Below, one piece after another: positions 53,981 through 64,000 of a stretch of DNA of 64,000 nt. The stretch covers positions 248,001 to 312,000 of the forward strand of contig BCHS01000017.1 of NCBI GenBank assembly GCA_039545275.1. Reading direction: 5' to 3'. Position numbers and translations under genes: made by a program. Below the pieces are notes generated by a model. The model searched no databases, had not been told where the DNA came from, and saw nothing but the letters and a program-made list of their open reading frames with translations. The first letter of the stretch is position 1. Each line of letters opens with the position of its first letter. This DNA comes from Pseudomicrostroma phylloplanum (lineage: Eukaryota; Basidiomycota; Exobasidiomycetes; Microstromatales).

Positions 53981-54481
53981 AATGCGGACCCCTTGGTGGC
54001 TGATAATGATAGTGATGTAGGGATGCTGCGTCAAGATCGGGATGCGGGAGTCACCCGAGAAGCTTTGACTCTTAAATTCGCACCCGGAAAGGGAGCTTCG
54101 GCAGAGGGCGGGAAGTCGCCGAAAAATGCCGAGGCCCAGAATTCACTCATGACTCCCGATCAGTCACACAGGCCGGCAAACGAGGTAAAGCATACATTGG
54201 AAACGATTACAAGCGCCCAACGCAGGCATAGGGAAACAGATACAGTGTAAAAGTACAGGGCATGCTAAGGGGCTGAACATAGAGTTCTGATGTCGTGATG
54301 AAGTCATGAGATGTAGAGGGGGTGAGTGCAGGTGCCTTTGAAAGACGAGCTGCTGGCGGATTGGGTACGAAAGACCTTGAAATGGGGCAGGAGAGGCGTT
54401 GAGAAAAGACATCGAGAAAGGAGCAATGGCAAGCGTCGTGGAGGGCCTACCTCTTCCTCGAGGGATCGGCCATCGTTCCGA
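53981..54481. other. Transaminase promoter and kinase 3' flank
   Basis: About 500 nt between the transaminase start and the stop of the next minus-strand gene. No gene or RNA seen. Confidence 0.5.
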
Positions 54482-57400
54482 TCACTTCAAGGCCCTCAGA
54501 GTCTCCTCGCGAATTGCTTCCAGTCTCCTCCTTACTTCGCTCGCCTTGGGACGACGCAGAGGGTTGGCAAGGAGCATGTGCTCGAGGAGATCGAGAGCAG
54601 ACTGAGGTAGCTTGCCACCGCCAGGAAGGAGCAGAGCGGGCGAGCCGTCGCGGTATGGCGAGCGGTCCTCTTCTTCCTCCTGATCGCCTTCGTCCTCGTC
54701 ATCTTGTCCACTACCCGCAACGGGGCGACTGTGCGACGGGAGGGACGAAGCCTTGTACTGAAGACCAGACACAGGCCGTTTCAGTGGTGTCCCTGGGACG
54801 TCTAGACTACCACCGCGAGCGTGCGTGGGGACACGAGGTCTGATGGGGCTACCACCGTTCTGAGGCTTCCTTCCTGCACCGTGCAGGAACTCTTCTTCGA
54901 GCCGATACCTTTCTCGACTGACTTCTGCAAAGGAAGCAGTGAGGGCCAATGAAAGATCGAGGTCGGTGGAATCCTCAGCGTTGGCACCTTCGTCTTCTTC
55001 GGCCCCAGGCTCCTTGGCACCTCCATAGGAGATCGTTCGACGGAGTACGGAGGGTTTGGGGACAATGCCAGTCTTCTGAGCTCCATTCGGGATGACCGTA
55101 GCCGATCCGCTGCTGTCTGCAGAAGGCTTTCCGTGGGGTGCATGATTCTTGTGAAGAGATAGGGCTCGATGGTGCCCAACCTCTCTTACATCGACTGCAC
55201 CACCTGAACGTCTTTCCGGGGTAGGAGGCACCAACAGACCAGCCAACGAGCTTGGTTCAAGGAGGAGCTGGATAGCAGCCAAAGAGGGAGTCTTTCCACT
55301 CTTGGTCGTGATGCTAGAAGCAGTGGACTCGATGCTGTCTGCACTTGATCCCCTCCTCCTCGATGATCGCTTTGCCAACGCAGAGCCAGTCGTAGAGCCG
55401 TCTTTGCTCTTCCTCCTCAGACTGGCGTGCCTGCTAGCATTTGCGCTTCCGGCATTGGAGCTCGAGTCGCCCCACCCTTCGGCAACCGAGATACGGGCAA
55501 TGCGGTCGTTCTCTTCCGTGAGGAAGAAGCGCTCCTTGCGATGCAGCATCTCGATCATGCTCTTGGCTCGGGCCATGGGCTCGACTCCCGTCGCCAGCGA
55601 GTACAGCAGCGCGCCGAGACTGAATATGTCCACGGGGAAGCTGACCACATCTCCACTCTTGCCGCGCTTCGTCAGCTCTGGAGCTCCGTACGCGGGCGTA
55701 CCCAGTCCAAGACCATCTGTCAGAGGACTCGTAGAGGCATTGGGAAAGAATGCCGAATTAAAGTCGCAAAGCTTGGTGCGGAGATTGTGGTCCAGCAGGA
55801 TATTCTCTGGCTTTATGTCGCAGTGCACGCAGCCTTTGCCGTGCATCCACTCCAGCGTAGTAGCAAGCTCGCAGGCCCAGTGTAGCCAGAAGAAGACGTC
55901 AATTCTGCTAGAGTGCCTTTGCGAATACGTGGCGAGGCTAAGAGGCAGGAGCTCAAGGAGGATCAAGAGGCGTGGCGGATCCGCGGAAGAGGAGCCTGCC
56001 GGAGGGGCCAGGTTGCCAAGCGAGTGTTCCGTCGTGGAGCGATGGAGGTCGACGCGCGGGTAACCAGTAGCATGGAGGGCGGCCGCGGATGCAGGCATAT
56101 CGTCTTCGCTATCTTCATCGCTCGAGAAAGTCGCCTTGGCTTTGTCCGCGGTATTGCCCTTGCGTAAATGTGCGGGTGCTTTGCCATCAGAGTCATGCCA
56201 GGGGTCGGATGACGATCGGCTGTGCAGGTGAGACGGCGACTGCAAGGTCGAGGTGGAATTGATGGAGCTGATACTCGAGACCGAGCTATCGAGCGACGTC
56301 TTGTCCAATGCAGGTGTCGGCATCGGCGAAGTGACGGCCAAGACTTCATCTCGGATGTCTATCAGCTTCACAAGACCTGGATGAGGTCCCAGTCTCCTCA
56401 ATGCAAAGGCCTCGTCCAAGCCAAGCAATTGAGATTGCCGATCCGGGTGCAGACGCTTGACTGCACAGAGCTGCCAGTCAGAAGGGGGCGCAGCATTCCT
56501 GGAGGAGCCGTATCGGCGTCTGTAGGCGCCCAGAAATACGTCACAGTGTCTGCCTTCACCGAGCAGGTAGTCCCTCGAGGGCGCAAGACGAAAGTCGACC
56601 TCCTTCGACTGTCGTATCCTTAGTCTCTCACGTTCCCGCTCTTCCGTGTTGGACCGACCCAAGGATTGCCGCCGCCTCAGATCATCGGCGGCTTCTGACG
56701 GAAAGGGCTCTGTACCAGTCGCATGACTGTCTTGGCTTGTCTGTCCGGCGCGTGATGCTCGCACTGCATCCTGGCCGGATGACCAGTCCCTACGGACAGC
56801 AAAGCTGGGAGATGAGGTCGGCGTGTCGAAGAACAGGCTGTTCCTTGTGCTGTTGGCGGGTGAGGCCGAGGGCGACGTGGCATCGTTGCAGGTGGAAAAG
56901 CGAGACATGGCAACGGAAGAAGGGGGCGGCCTGCGGGGCGTGCTTGGAGCAGAGGCAAAGATGTCGTTGCGGGATTTGAGCGTCGCTGTTCGATGCAGTC
57001 CAGGCGAGGAGGATGCAGAGGGAGTGGTAGGTGAGATGGGAAGGGTGCTGTTGGTAGCCATGCTTGGTAGCAAGTCCTTCAGCAGCTGTGTCGGGTGTGG
57101 CCTTTGCTGCTGCGAAAGCAGCTTGTCCAGACTTGTTGTACCGATAGCCTGCTCGGTGGAGTCAGGCGGTGTGAGCGGGGGCGAGGGTTGCGGAGAAGGC
57201 GGCGACGAGTACGAGGGCTGACCGTTGCCCTCGGCATTCTGACCGGAGGTGGAAGAGGCTGCTATGGGGGCGGTCTCGATGCGCCAAGGACCGCGGGTTG
57301 CACCGCGATGGCTCATGAATCCCGGCGATGAATCGGTAACGGGCATCCTCGAGGCGGGCGGCTGGTAATTGCTCTTGCCGTTGCTCAGGCTCGTCGTTGA

Positions 57401-57583
57401 TGACGATGATGATGACACTGCCAAGGCAGTTGCTGAAAGCAAAAGGCGCGGCGATTGCGACGACTGCTGCTGCTGCTGCGACGACGACGACGACGAAGCG
57501 GACGCGTGGCCAAGTCGTTGGTAATCCTCTTCGTGCGACCACTGGCTATTTCTGGACGTCGGCGAGATGCCGTCGCAGTTCAT
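54482..57583 (-). CDS. Ser/Thr protein kinase with altered HRD and DFG motifs
   Basis: Single exon of 1033 codons. Residues 1-330 are Ser/Pro/Gln-rich and disordered with a poly-Gln tract. The kinase begins near residue 338: glycine loop LLGEGRHCDVF, the ATP-lysine in CAVKRLHP, and the likely helix-C glutamate in GLDEAFALRRLG. A disordered insert of about 120 residues follows, then the hinge LLILLELLPLSL. The catalytic loop is CVHCDIKPENILLD (HCD instead of HRD, near 584) and the metal motif is LCDFNSAF (DFN instead of DFG, near 605); both Asp residues remain. GTPAYGAPELTKRG and DIFSLGALLYSLATG follow. A large insert (about 720-980) splits the C-lobe before LLEHMLLANPLRRPKASEVRRRL. I cannot assign a subfamily. 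It is probably active because the Lys, Glu and Asp residues are kept. Confidence 0.85.
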   Translation of the reverse strand: MNCDGISPTSRNSQWSHEEDYQRLGHASASSSSSSQQQQQSSQSPRLLLSATALAVSSSSSSTTSLSNGKSNYQPPASRMPVTDSSPGFMSHRGATRGPWRIETAPIAASSTSGQNAEGNGQPSYSSPPSPQPSPPLTPPDSTEQAIGTTSLDKLLSQQQRPHPTQLLKDLLPSMATNSTLPISPTTPSASSSPGLHRTATLKSRNDIFASAPSTPRRPPPSSVAMSRFSTCNDATSPSASPANSTRNSLFFDTPTSSPSFAVRRDWSSGQDAVRASRAGQTSQDSHATGTEPFPSEAADDLRRRQSLGRSNTEERERERLRIRQSKEVDFRLAPSRDYLLGEGRHCDVFLGAYRRRYGSSRNAAPPSDWQLCAVKRLHPDRQSQLLGLDEAFALRRLGPHPGLVKLIDIRDEVLAVTSPMPTPALDKTSLDSSVSSISSINSTSTLQSPSHLHSRSSSDPWHDSDGKAPAHLRKGNTADKAKATFSSDEDSEDDMPASAAALHATGYPRVDLHRSTTEHSLGNLAPPAGSSSADPPRLLILLELLPLSLATYSQRHSSRIDVFFWLHWACELATTLEWMHGKGCVHCDIKPENILLDHNLRTKLCDFNSAFFPNASTSPLTDGLGLGTPAYGAPELTKRGKSGDVVSFPVDIFSLGALLYSLATGVEPMARAKSMIEMLHRKERFFLTEENDRIARISVAEGWGDSSSNAGSANASRHASLRRKSKDGSTTGSALAKRSSRRRGSSADSIESTASSITTKSGKTPSLAAIQLLLEPSSLAGLLVPPTPERRSGGAVDVREVGHHRALSLHKNHAPHGKPSADSSGSATVIPNGAQKTGIVPKPSVLRRTISYGGAKEPGAEEDEGANAEDSTDLDLSLALTASFAEVSRERYRLEEEFLHGAGRKPQNGGSPIRPRVPTHARGGSLDVPGTPLKRPVSGLQYKASSLPSHSRPVAGSGQDDEDEGDQEEEEDRSPYRDGSPALLLPGGGKLPQSALDLLEHMLLANPLRRPKASEVRRRLEAIREETLRALK

Positions 57584-59191
57584 GCGTTGTACTTTGACTG
57601 GTCAACCGCAAAGGTCAGAGGTACCGAGATGAGCTGTGGAGCAGTTCGCTGCCGACGGCAAGAGAGCCGGCGCGGCAGGGCACCGCACGTTTCGGCACGA
57701 TAAGGTACAGCGCTGACGAGGGGAGAAGATGGAAGGGAGCTGGCGCACGCGCGTTGCTGTGGACGTAAAGTAGCAGCGGATGAAGTAGTTGAGGCAGAGT
57801 GGATGGATCGGATGGCAGGAGAAGATGGGATGAGAAGTCGAAATACACGATTGACAAAGAGAGAAGGAGGCAGGCAGGCAAGCGGGAGCAGATCGTAGGC
57901 CGGGCGCCGATCCGGTAGGCTGGAAGCGATTTAAGCGCCGCCCAATCAGGCTGAGACTAAACGCGTAAGGGCGAGGTGCCGCCAGAGGATCTTGCCCGCC
58001 GGCGTCCCTGTCTGCGTTGGAGCAACGACCGGCGAGGAGAGCGGAAATAGCGAAAGCGTCGTGTAGTGGCAGCTCATCCGCTCATACACGCCAGCGGGTC
58101 CATGGTACCCCTTGCAAAGCAGGTTGAGCCATCCGTCGCAGAAGTCTGGCGAGGGATCGCAGTGGAGGCAAGAAAGTCGCCGACGCAGCTGCCAAAGGAG
58201 CAGGCACGCCAGCCAGCCGTAGGCCTGACCGCGGAGGCAAACGCAGAGCCATACGAAAAATCGCACAAAACGTTCATTGCAACAAACCTGTGACGCGCTT
58301 CTGATGTCGTATGCTGATCTTGAGCTCAATACCGAGACAGTATGCCTGCTCCACTTTCCTGAGCGAATCGGGATGCTCCGAGCGTCTGGGATGCTGCAGC
58401 ATGGCGAGGGCGCCGCGTCGCCGGTCTCTCCGGGGCCTCGTGGCAATGACTAATCACACAGGCGTGCATCAGCAGCAGCAGCAGCAGGCAGGGACAAACG
58501 GAAAGCGCCAGTCTCGTCACTCTTCTTCTCCTCTTCTTCCTTCCACACCCCTTGAATCTCTCGTGCCACTCAACACTTATGTCTCCCTTGAGACTTCCAA
58601 CCACTCCACGAAGGCACAGAGAGATCATGTGTCGCGGTCAACAGCGACTGGGGTTGAGAAGGTAGAGTCGTCAAGAGGGGAGCCCATCTTCCTCTGGGAG
58701 GCTGGTCTCTTTTCTGACGAAGCCAAGAAGACTGGGCAGCAGGCTGTTCGCATAATGTCACTACGAACGTCGGCATATCAGCCTTCCTGAAATCCCCCTG
58801 AATACCATTGTATGAATCAGCCTGGTAGCGTCGATCTGATTGTGTGCGTGAATACAATCTGCTTCTCGTGACCTCTTGTGTGAAGTGAAGTGCTCATTGG
58901 CAAATGGCAGAGCGCCCCCACGCCCTGTGCCTCTCTCCGTGACTTGCTCCGCTCGACGCGCCCCCTCTTTCCGCTTGCTCGGCCTTCATACTGCAACACT
59001 TCAGAAGCTTCGCTTCCTCCCTGTCGCCTCCTCAGCGTCATCCGCAGAGCTGCCTTCCACTCCCTGCATCCACACCAGATAGCCTCACATGCTCTCCATG
59101 CCATCTACATGATATTACGCTCGGCAAGACTGACGTCGAAAACGCCATCTGAAGCTGGTTGCTCGCACACATCTTGTCCTTGCCAGTCATC
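57584..59191. promoter_or_regulatory. 1.6-kb divergent intergenic region between the kinase and ATR genes
   Basis: The two start codons face outward. Open frames of 100-165 codons on both strands carry no recognised content. A CAG triplet run sits at about 58468-58487 and CT-rich segments precede ATR. I see no RNA gene. The region is long for this window, so upstream noncoding exons or an unrecognised small gene are possible. Confidence 0.45.
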
Positions 59192-62100
59192 ATGTCTCGC
59201 GGAGGAGAGCCACCCTCGACCAGTGCCGTCTTGGGACGCCTGATCGGAGACAATGCCAGGGAGCGGAGGTCAAGGTATAAAGCGCTCAAGGAGGCTGGTA
59301 GGAGCCTTGAAGATGTCGCAGTCTGGCCTTCCACTGAGAGTGCGGCGTCGGCGGAACCCGTAGCGTCCACTTCCAAGCTCGAAGCTGGAGGTGAAGCGGC
59401 TCACGCTGAGAGGACGGCTCACTTACTGCTGCGAGTGCTGGGACTCTGCTTTGTCGTACCGCTGATGAGGGTAGACGATGCAGGCATACCAGGTGAGTCG
59501 CTGGACAGGCGTAGAGTGATTAAAGTCTCGCAGGCTCAATATCNCCCCTGCCGTTACCCATCAGCCAATACGGAGAGACATGGCATCACGGTCCTTCAAG
59601 CACTCGAGACGCTCGAGTCGATGATACAAGAACAGCCTGGGACGCTGGAAGATGTGTTTCAGAGCAAGCCAGGCGGCAATGCAGGAGGGCACGACATGTA
59701 CTCCTCTACCACACTCGACTTGTGGTTCTGTCCCAGAATGCTCGTTGCAGCTGCCTTCCTATCTCTGAGGGCCAGTGGCGTTCTTCGAGCAACGGCAGCA
59801 GAAGACGCCAATGAACAGGCACTTACTCTGGCGGCTGACGAAGCAGACCACCTCCGCAAGATGCTACTCGACCGCATCAAGAGTATGCTGCGCTGCGCTT
59901 TGCTGAAAGCACATCACCTCGAGACTGTTAGGGCTATTCTTTGGGAGTTCCTTGTAGCGTGCCATCAAGCTCTTGTACAAGTCGACGACCCTCTCTGCAA
60001 GGCTCTTCCCTTTCGGACAGACTTCTCGAAGCGCTCAGCAAGTGGGACTCGACTGGGAACAGTGGATGACAATGCCTCGCTCAGCTTCACATCTTTCTTC
60101 ACCTCGAGGCATCCCCATAACACACGACTGACGCCTCCCAAACCCGGTCAACGGCCTCCAGGAGAAGGCATCGCCCGCTTGTGGATGCCCGAAGATCGCA
60201 CTAGCTTCGAGCTCTTACTCCCTGTCAAGGATCTGACCGCTCAGGTTCAGCATTGCCTCTCTCGCACGCTCTTGTTCTGCTCCGTAGACGTCATCATGTC
60301 CCTTGCTGCAGAGTTCCCGGCTCATCTCGATGACATCGGCCAGGCAGCATCAAAATCACTCTTCGTCAATTGGCAACACGATCTGAACTTCCGTCGCTCG
60401 GATCTCAAGGCAAGAATCCTGCCTCCGAAGATTGTAGGTCAAAGGTATGAAATTGTGCAGCATCGCCTGAAGAGCGGTGGGGAGGGCAGCCAATTTTCTG
60501 AGCGGGACTTCTTTGGCTTGCTCGCAGCTCAGACTGCACGGCATTTCGCCGAGGGCACAGAGACTTGGGGCACAGCAAGTCAGCGCACCGAGCTGTCGAT
60601 TAGATTGAGAGACATTTGGCGCACGATACGGCTTTCAAGGAAACGGCTGCCGATAGCTGCCTGGAACTCATTGCGGCGGCTGGCAGGTACATTCTTGGCC
60701 AATCTTGCAGAGCCATTGCCAGACGTCTCAGCAGCATCCGACGATGAAGACATGGAGAGTTCGACCCGAGATATCCCGTCCGAAGAGCTGGCTCGCAAAT
60801 TGTGCGCCTACGAAGGTGTGCTCAGTATCATTCAGCTTTCGGCTCTGCCTAGTCCATTGACATCGCTGCAAGAGAAGGAGGCTATGCAGCTACTGTGCGG
60901 CGAGGACTTCGATGGGACATCGACGCCTGAGGAAGCAGATGAACACGTAACATCGACTCACCTCTGGCTTCCCATTGAGGAAGCAAGAGAAGCACGCCAA
61001 GTCTTCAGTCAGCTTGTTCGCAGGCGAATAGCAAGCCAGAACGAACAGGAGAGAAGAACCAAGAGACCTTGGGCAGAGGAAGACTCTACGTCTTCCAAAA
61101 CTGTGAGTCTGGCGCACCTGCTTAAAGCAGAAAGACTGAAGCAAGACGTGCATATAGATGGAGATGCAGTACATGCCTCAGGACTCGAGGAAGTCTTCCG
61201 CAATGAGCTCTTCGTTTGCGCCCAGGCAAACTGTGTGAGCGAAAGACAGCCACCCATTGCGCAGCGACAGCGACAGTCACTGCTTCAATGCAGTCTGTGT
61301 GACACTGAAGACTACCCCGGACCTTCCGCGGCAGAGCAAGAAGTAGACATCGTCACCGCAGAGCAGATCCGCCTAGTATCCACCCTCTACGGGGGTCAGA
61401 ACATCAAGGAGACATTGTTCGTCTGCGCTCTCAACACAATAGCAAGACAGACGGCTCACTATCCCGCTGAACGATTCCTGGAGATTGTAGATGCTGGCTC
61501 GCTGGAAGCACTAGTGAGACAGGGCCTGACGCATGCGCATCGAGAGATTCGACTGGCTGCTGGCCGAATGGCCTTCGCAATAGCAGCGAAGCACATTAGC
61601 ATCAGTGGCGATGCAGATCTGCTCAGCTTACGAAGGCGTCTCGCGCCATTGCACGACATTCACGAGAGCCTCCTTGCAGTCAGCACGCCCAAGATCAAGG
61701 AGACACTTATCATCAGTCTGGGCAATCTAGGACGCATCAACAAAGAAGAGATTCACGAGAATGTCCTTCTGCAACTCGTCCTCCAGCTCAACAGCAATGT
61801 CTTGCTACAGTCTTGCGCTTACCTGCAGATTACTCAATTGGCCGCTCATCACAGATGTAGTACCTACGCTCTTCTCTCACCATACTTTGCCGTCATCAGT
61901 CCGCCCATTGTAGAAAAGATGACGTCGGCTCCAAGTCTATTCCTCGAGGTGCTCAATCTGACAAATCAGAACCAGGCAAAGTTTCTGCAGGTAACACTGA
62001 ACTGGACGCTCCCTCGGGTCATTGCCGCACGCAACACCAAGGCGCTTGACCTCATGGTCAGTGCTTTGGGCACAACCATACCAAAGCTCTGTCTGGAGCA

Positions 62101-64000
62101 GGCACCTGCCATCCTGAAACAGTACCTCCTTCTGCAGCCACAGAAGCGGGACAAGAACATACAGCTGTATCTTGAGACGATTCGAAGGGCGTCGGACCAA
62201 GAGGTGCCGCTCAAGGGCTTGTACCGGAGCTATATCGGTGAGATCCTCGGTCACCTTGTTGCTTGCTTGGGCGACGAGGATCGACGACCTCTTGCTCTTG
62301 ATGGTCTACGCCACATACAGCACACCCTCACTGTTGAGCGTAACGAGAAGAGCAAGGCCAAGGCGGCCATGTCGGGAGGCGGTGACCTCTCCGCCTTTTT
62401 ACGAGAAGAAATCTTGGGCATTCTTGCTTGGCTCAACGATGACTTGATGAGCGTCAATGGGAAGCGCTCGCCCACCTACAAGGCCATGGTCGCTAGATCC
62501 ATCGGAGTCTTCATCGAGGTGGTGGGATCGTCTATCAGTATGGTGGCACCACAGATCATGGCAACCTTAAGCAGCACGTTGCAGGTACCAGAGCTCAGGA
62601 CGGCCACGCTACAGAGTTGGCAGACGTTCATGACCACACTACGTTTCGACGACGTGGGTCCTTTCATTGGGCAGACTACAGCTGCTTTGCTGTCAGAATG
62701 GTCACACTTCAGCAATGTGGAGCGGAAGGTGGCCGGCAAAATCCTCAACTACCTTGTGGTGGAAAACGCACAAGAGATGAGAAAGTTCAGTGCTGAGATT
62801 CCAGACATGGAGGATCTTGCACCTGAGCTACCCGATGTATGTCGCAAGCTACGATCATCAAGACAAGACTGGTCGGCCGAGCAACAGCTCCAGCAGATCT
62901 TGGAGCGTGTTGCAGACGAGAATGCCAGCATCAATTTGAGATCGCTGCATGAACTCAAAGGCTTCTTGCAGACTCATCGTCGATACATACAGACGCAAGC
63001 GTCAGGGACGGCTTTCGCTCCTATCGTTGGCACAATTATCACGGCCCTCTTGGGCACGCTGCGTCGATCGGACGACACGCAGCTCGAGATGAGGGATCTC
63101 TGTCTGGAATGTTTGGGAATGCTTGGGGCCGTTGACCCCGATCGCCTGGAGCTCCCAGCCGAGGATAGCCCGCACAAGCTTCTGCAGAACTTTGAAGACC
63201 GAGACGAGACCATCGACTTTGCGGTCCACCTCATTCGAGACATTCTTGTCAGCGCATTCCGGGCTACTTCTGACACCAAGCATCAGTCGGCTCTCGCGTA
63301 TGCCATACAGGAACTTCTTCGTTTCTGCGGCTTCACGTCGGCTCTTCTCCGGCCCAACGGGAGAATCTCATCGCTGAAGGTAAAGCAACGGTGGAACGAT
63401 CTGCCTCCTGCCATCATCGACACAGTTGCTCCTCTGCTCGACTCAAAGTACTCAATTACACACGGTCCTGCCACTAGCCACGACAAGCCGTTCTATCAGC
63501 ATTCGAATTCGTACCGAGAGTGGATTGAGATCTGGGCCAATCATCTCATGCAAGGCGCTAAAGGTGACGATGCAAAAACGGTCTTTGGCATCTTCCGGGT
63601 ACTCATACGTCATCACGACCTCGACATCACGCAGCATATTCTCCCACATGCTGTGCTACACAATCTGATCTCGGGCACAGACCAGCAGAGGGAAGAGCTC
63701 AGAGCAGAGTTCGTAGCCGTGCTGCTCGACCAAGTCGATCCTACCATGGGCTTCTCTCCCGATCGACGACTGCTTTGTGCGCAGACAGTCTTCGGTCTCA
63801 TGGATCACATGAGCGCCTGGCTCAGGCTGAAGAGGATGGAGCGGGCGAGACAGCCCCGCCAGCGTCGAGAGCCTGGAGGTGGGGCTGGGGGAGAGGACTC
63901 GCTCACGAACATCGAGTCTGTCATTGCAAGTATCTCGCAAGAGCTCATGGCGCGGGCTGCGCTTTACTGTCGAGCCTACGCACGCTCTCTGCTTAACTTC
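59192..64000 (+). CDS. ATR/Rad3/Mec1 checkpoint kinase, 5' part (truncated by window edge)
   Basis: DNA-damage and replication-checkpoint kinase of the PIKK family. The first exon is 59192..59492; a 72-nt GTGAGT...CATCAG intron (59493..59564) keeps the frame; the second exon, 59565 onward, is open to the window end on a codon boundary, giving 1579 residues so far. The start MSRGGEPPSTSAVLG is the first ATG in frame. The visible part is helical HEAT-type sequence. The UME domain characteristic of ATR is clear (bases about 62390-62640): LREEILGILAWLNDDLMSV, VARSIGVFIEVVGSSISMVA, PQIMATLSSTLQVPELRTA, TLQSWQTFMTTL. The last residues, LMARAALYCRAYARSLLNF, look like the beginning of the FAT domain. 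The kinase domain lies beyond the window. One N (59544) lies inside the intron. Confidence 0.9.
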   Translation, partial: MSRGGEPPSTSAVLGRLIGDNARERRSRYKALKEAGRSLEDVAVWPSTESAASAEPVASTSKLEAGGEAAHAERTAHLLLRVLGLCFVVPLMRVDDAGIPGESLDRRRVIKVSQAQYXPCRYPSANTERHGITVLQALETLESMIQEQPGTLEDVFQSKPGGNAGGHDMYSSTTLDLWFCPRMLVAAAFLSLRASGVLRATAAEDANEQALTLAADEADHLRKMLLDRIKSMLRCALLKAHHLETVRAILWEFLVACHQALVQVDDPLCKALPFRTDFSKRSASGTRLGTVDDNASLSFTSFFTSRHPHNTRLTPPKPGQRPPGEGIARLWMPEDRTSFELLLPVKDLTAQVQHCLSRTLLFCSVDVIMSLAAEFPAHLDDIGQAASKSLFVNWQHDLNFRRSDLKARILPPKIVGQRYEIVQHRLKSGGEGSQFSERDFFGLLAAQTARHFAEGTETWGTASQRTELSIRLRDIWRTIRLSRKRLPIAAWNSLRRLAGTFLANLAEPLPDVSAASDDEDMESSTRDIPSEELARKLCAYEGVLSIIQLSALPSPLTSLQEKEAMQLLCGEDFDGTSTPEEADEHVTSTHLWLPIEEAREARQVFSQLVRRRIASQNEQERRTKRPWAEEDSTSSKTVSLAHLLKAERLKQDVHIDGDAVHASGLEEVFRNELFVCAQANCVSERQPPIAQRQRQSLLQCSLCDTEDYPGPSAAEQEVDIVTAEQIRLVSTLYGGQNIKETLFVCALNTIARQTAHYPAERFLEIVDAGSLEALVRQGLTHAHREIRLAAGRMAFAIAAKHISISGDADLLSLRRRLAPLHDIHESLLAVSTPKIKETLIISLGNLGRINKEEIHENVLLQLVLQLNSNVLLQSCAYLQITQLAAHHRCSTYALLSPYFAVISPPIVEKMTSAPSLFLEVLNLTNQNQAKFLQVTLNWTLPRVIAARNTKALDLMVSALGTTIPKLCLEQAPAILKQYLLLQPQKRDKNIQLYLETIRRASDQEVPLKGLYRSYIGEILGHLVACLGDEDRRPLALDGLRHIQHTLTVERNEKSKAKAAMSGGGDLSAFLREEILGILAWLNDDLMSVNGKRSPTYKAMVARSIGVFIEVVGSSISMVAPQIMATLSSTLQVPELRTATLQSWQTFMTTLRFDDVGPFIGQTTAALLSEWSHFSNVERKVAGKILNYLVVENAQEMRKFSAEIPDMEDLAPELPDVCRKLRSSRQDWSAEQQLQQILERVADENASINLRSLHELKGFLQTHRRYIQTQASGTAFAPIVGTIITALLGTLRRSDDTQLEMRDLCLECLGMLGAVDPDRLELPAEDSPHKLLQNFEDRDETIDFAVHLIRDILVSAFRATSDTKHQSALAYAIQELLRFCGFTSALLRPNGRISSLKVKQRWNDLPPAIIDTVAPLLDSKYSITHGPATSHDKPFYQHSNSYREWIEIWANHLMQGAKGDDAKTVFGIFRVLIRHHDLDITQHILPHAVLHNLISGTDQQREELRAEFVAVLLDQVDPTMGFSPDRRLLCAQTVFGLMDHMSAWLRLKRMERARQPRQRREPGGGAGGEDSLTNIESVIASISQELMARAALYCRAYARSLLNF

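Noticed and set aside
58311..58790. Plus-strand frame of 159 codons before ATR
   Set aside because: Its composition is dominated by a CAG-encoded Gln run, no domain is present, and overlapping frames of similar size exist on the other strand.
59493..59533. 41-nt intron in the ATR gene
   Set aside because: It shifts the frame into sequence with early stops; the 72-nt alternative ending at 59564 preserves a 4.4-kb frame.
1..64000. CRISPR arrays, prokaryotic operons or ribosome binding sites
   Set aside because: Spliceosomal introns and eukaryote-specific proteins throughout show a nuclear fungal genome; no regularly spaced repeat array is present.

Overview
The window reads as nuclear DNA of a basidiomycete fungus, most likely a smut-type (Ustilaginomycotina) yeast or plant-associated species. 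The signs are high-GC coding sequence, compact spacing, long exons, few short GT-AG introns (roughly 50-140 nt, mostly GTGAGT donors), low-complexity acidic, Ser-rich and Gln-rich tails, and fungal forms of Wee1, Gpi13, Fes1, ArgJ, Mis14 and a BRPF/Nto1-like protein. The genus cannot be named from sequence alone.

Layout: (1) 1.6-9.2 kb holds a Crz1-like C2H2 zinc-finger factor, a small protein with an MGC lipid-anchor N-terminus, and RPL27 with a 6-nt first coding segment and long introns. (2) 9.6 kb holds an intron-containing tRNA-Ser(GCT). (3) 10.2-18.4 kb is an accessory-looking stretch: one intact two-exon gene for an unrecognised 1040-residue protein, followed upstream by degenerate tandem copies that keep the same splice junction but carry stops and frameshifts. 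(4) 19.4-30 kb holds a four-helix membrane protein with an acidic tail, ARG7 (ornithine acetyltransferase), GPI13 (GPI ethanolamine-phosphate transferase) and FES1 (Hsp70 exchange factor). (5) 30-48 kb holds a very long WEE1, an EDC4/Ge-1 decapping scaffold, a PHD-bromo-PWWP chromatin protein, a small PI-PLC and a four-exon kinetochore Mis14/Nsl1-like gene. (6) 48.2-54 kb holds three adjacent catabolic genes: methylmalonate-semialdehyde dehydrogenase, a cytosolic-type aldehyde dehydrogenase and a GABA/beta-alanine-type transaminase. (7) 54.5-64 kb holds a protein kinase with altered catalytic motifs and, diverging from it, the 5' two-thirds of an ATR/Rad3 checkpoint kinase gene that runs off the window.

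How the genes fit together: most are unlinked housekeeping genes. The exception is the 48-54 kb trio. The encoded enzymes could form a path from an aminoaldehyde (for example 3-aminopropanal from polyamines) to beta-alanine, malonate semialdehyde and acetyl-CoA, with a shared divergent promoter between the two dehydrogenases and predicted mitochondrial leaders on the two downstream enzymes. WEE1 and ATR are both checkpoint kinases but lie about 24 kb apart, so linkage means little.

Exon boundaries were worked out by hand from GT-AG signals and reading-frame phase; they need transcript support. Two ambiguous bases (N) occur, one in the WEE1 kinase domain (31000) and one inside the ATR intron (59544).
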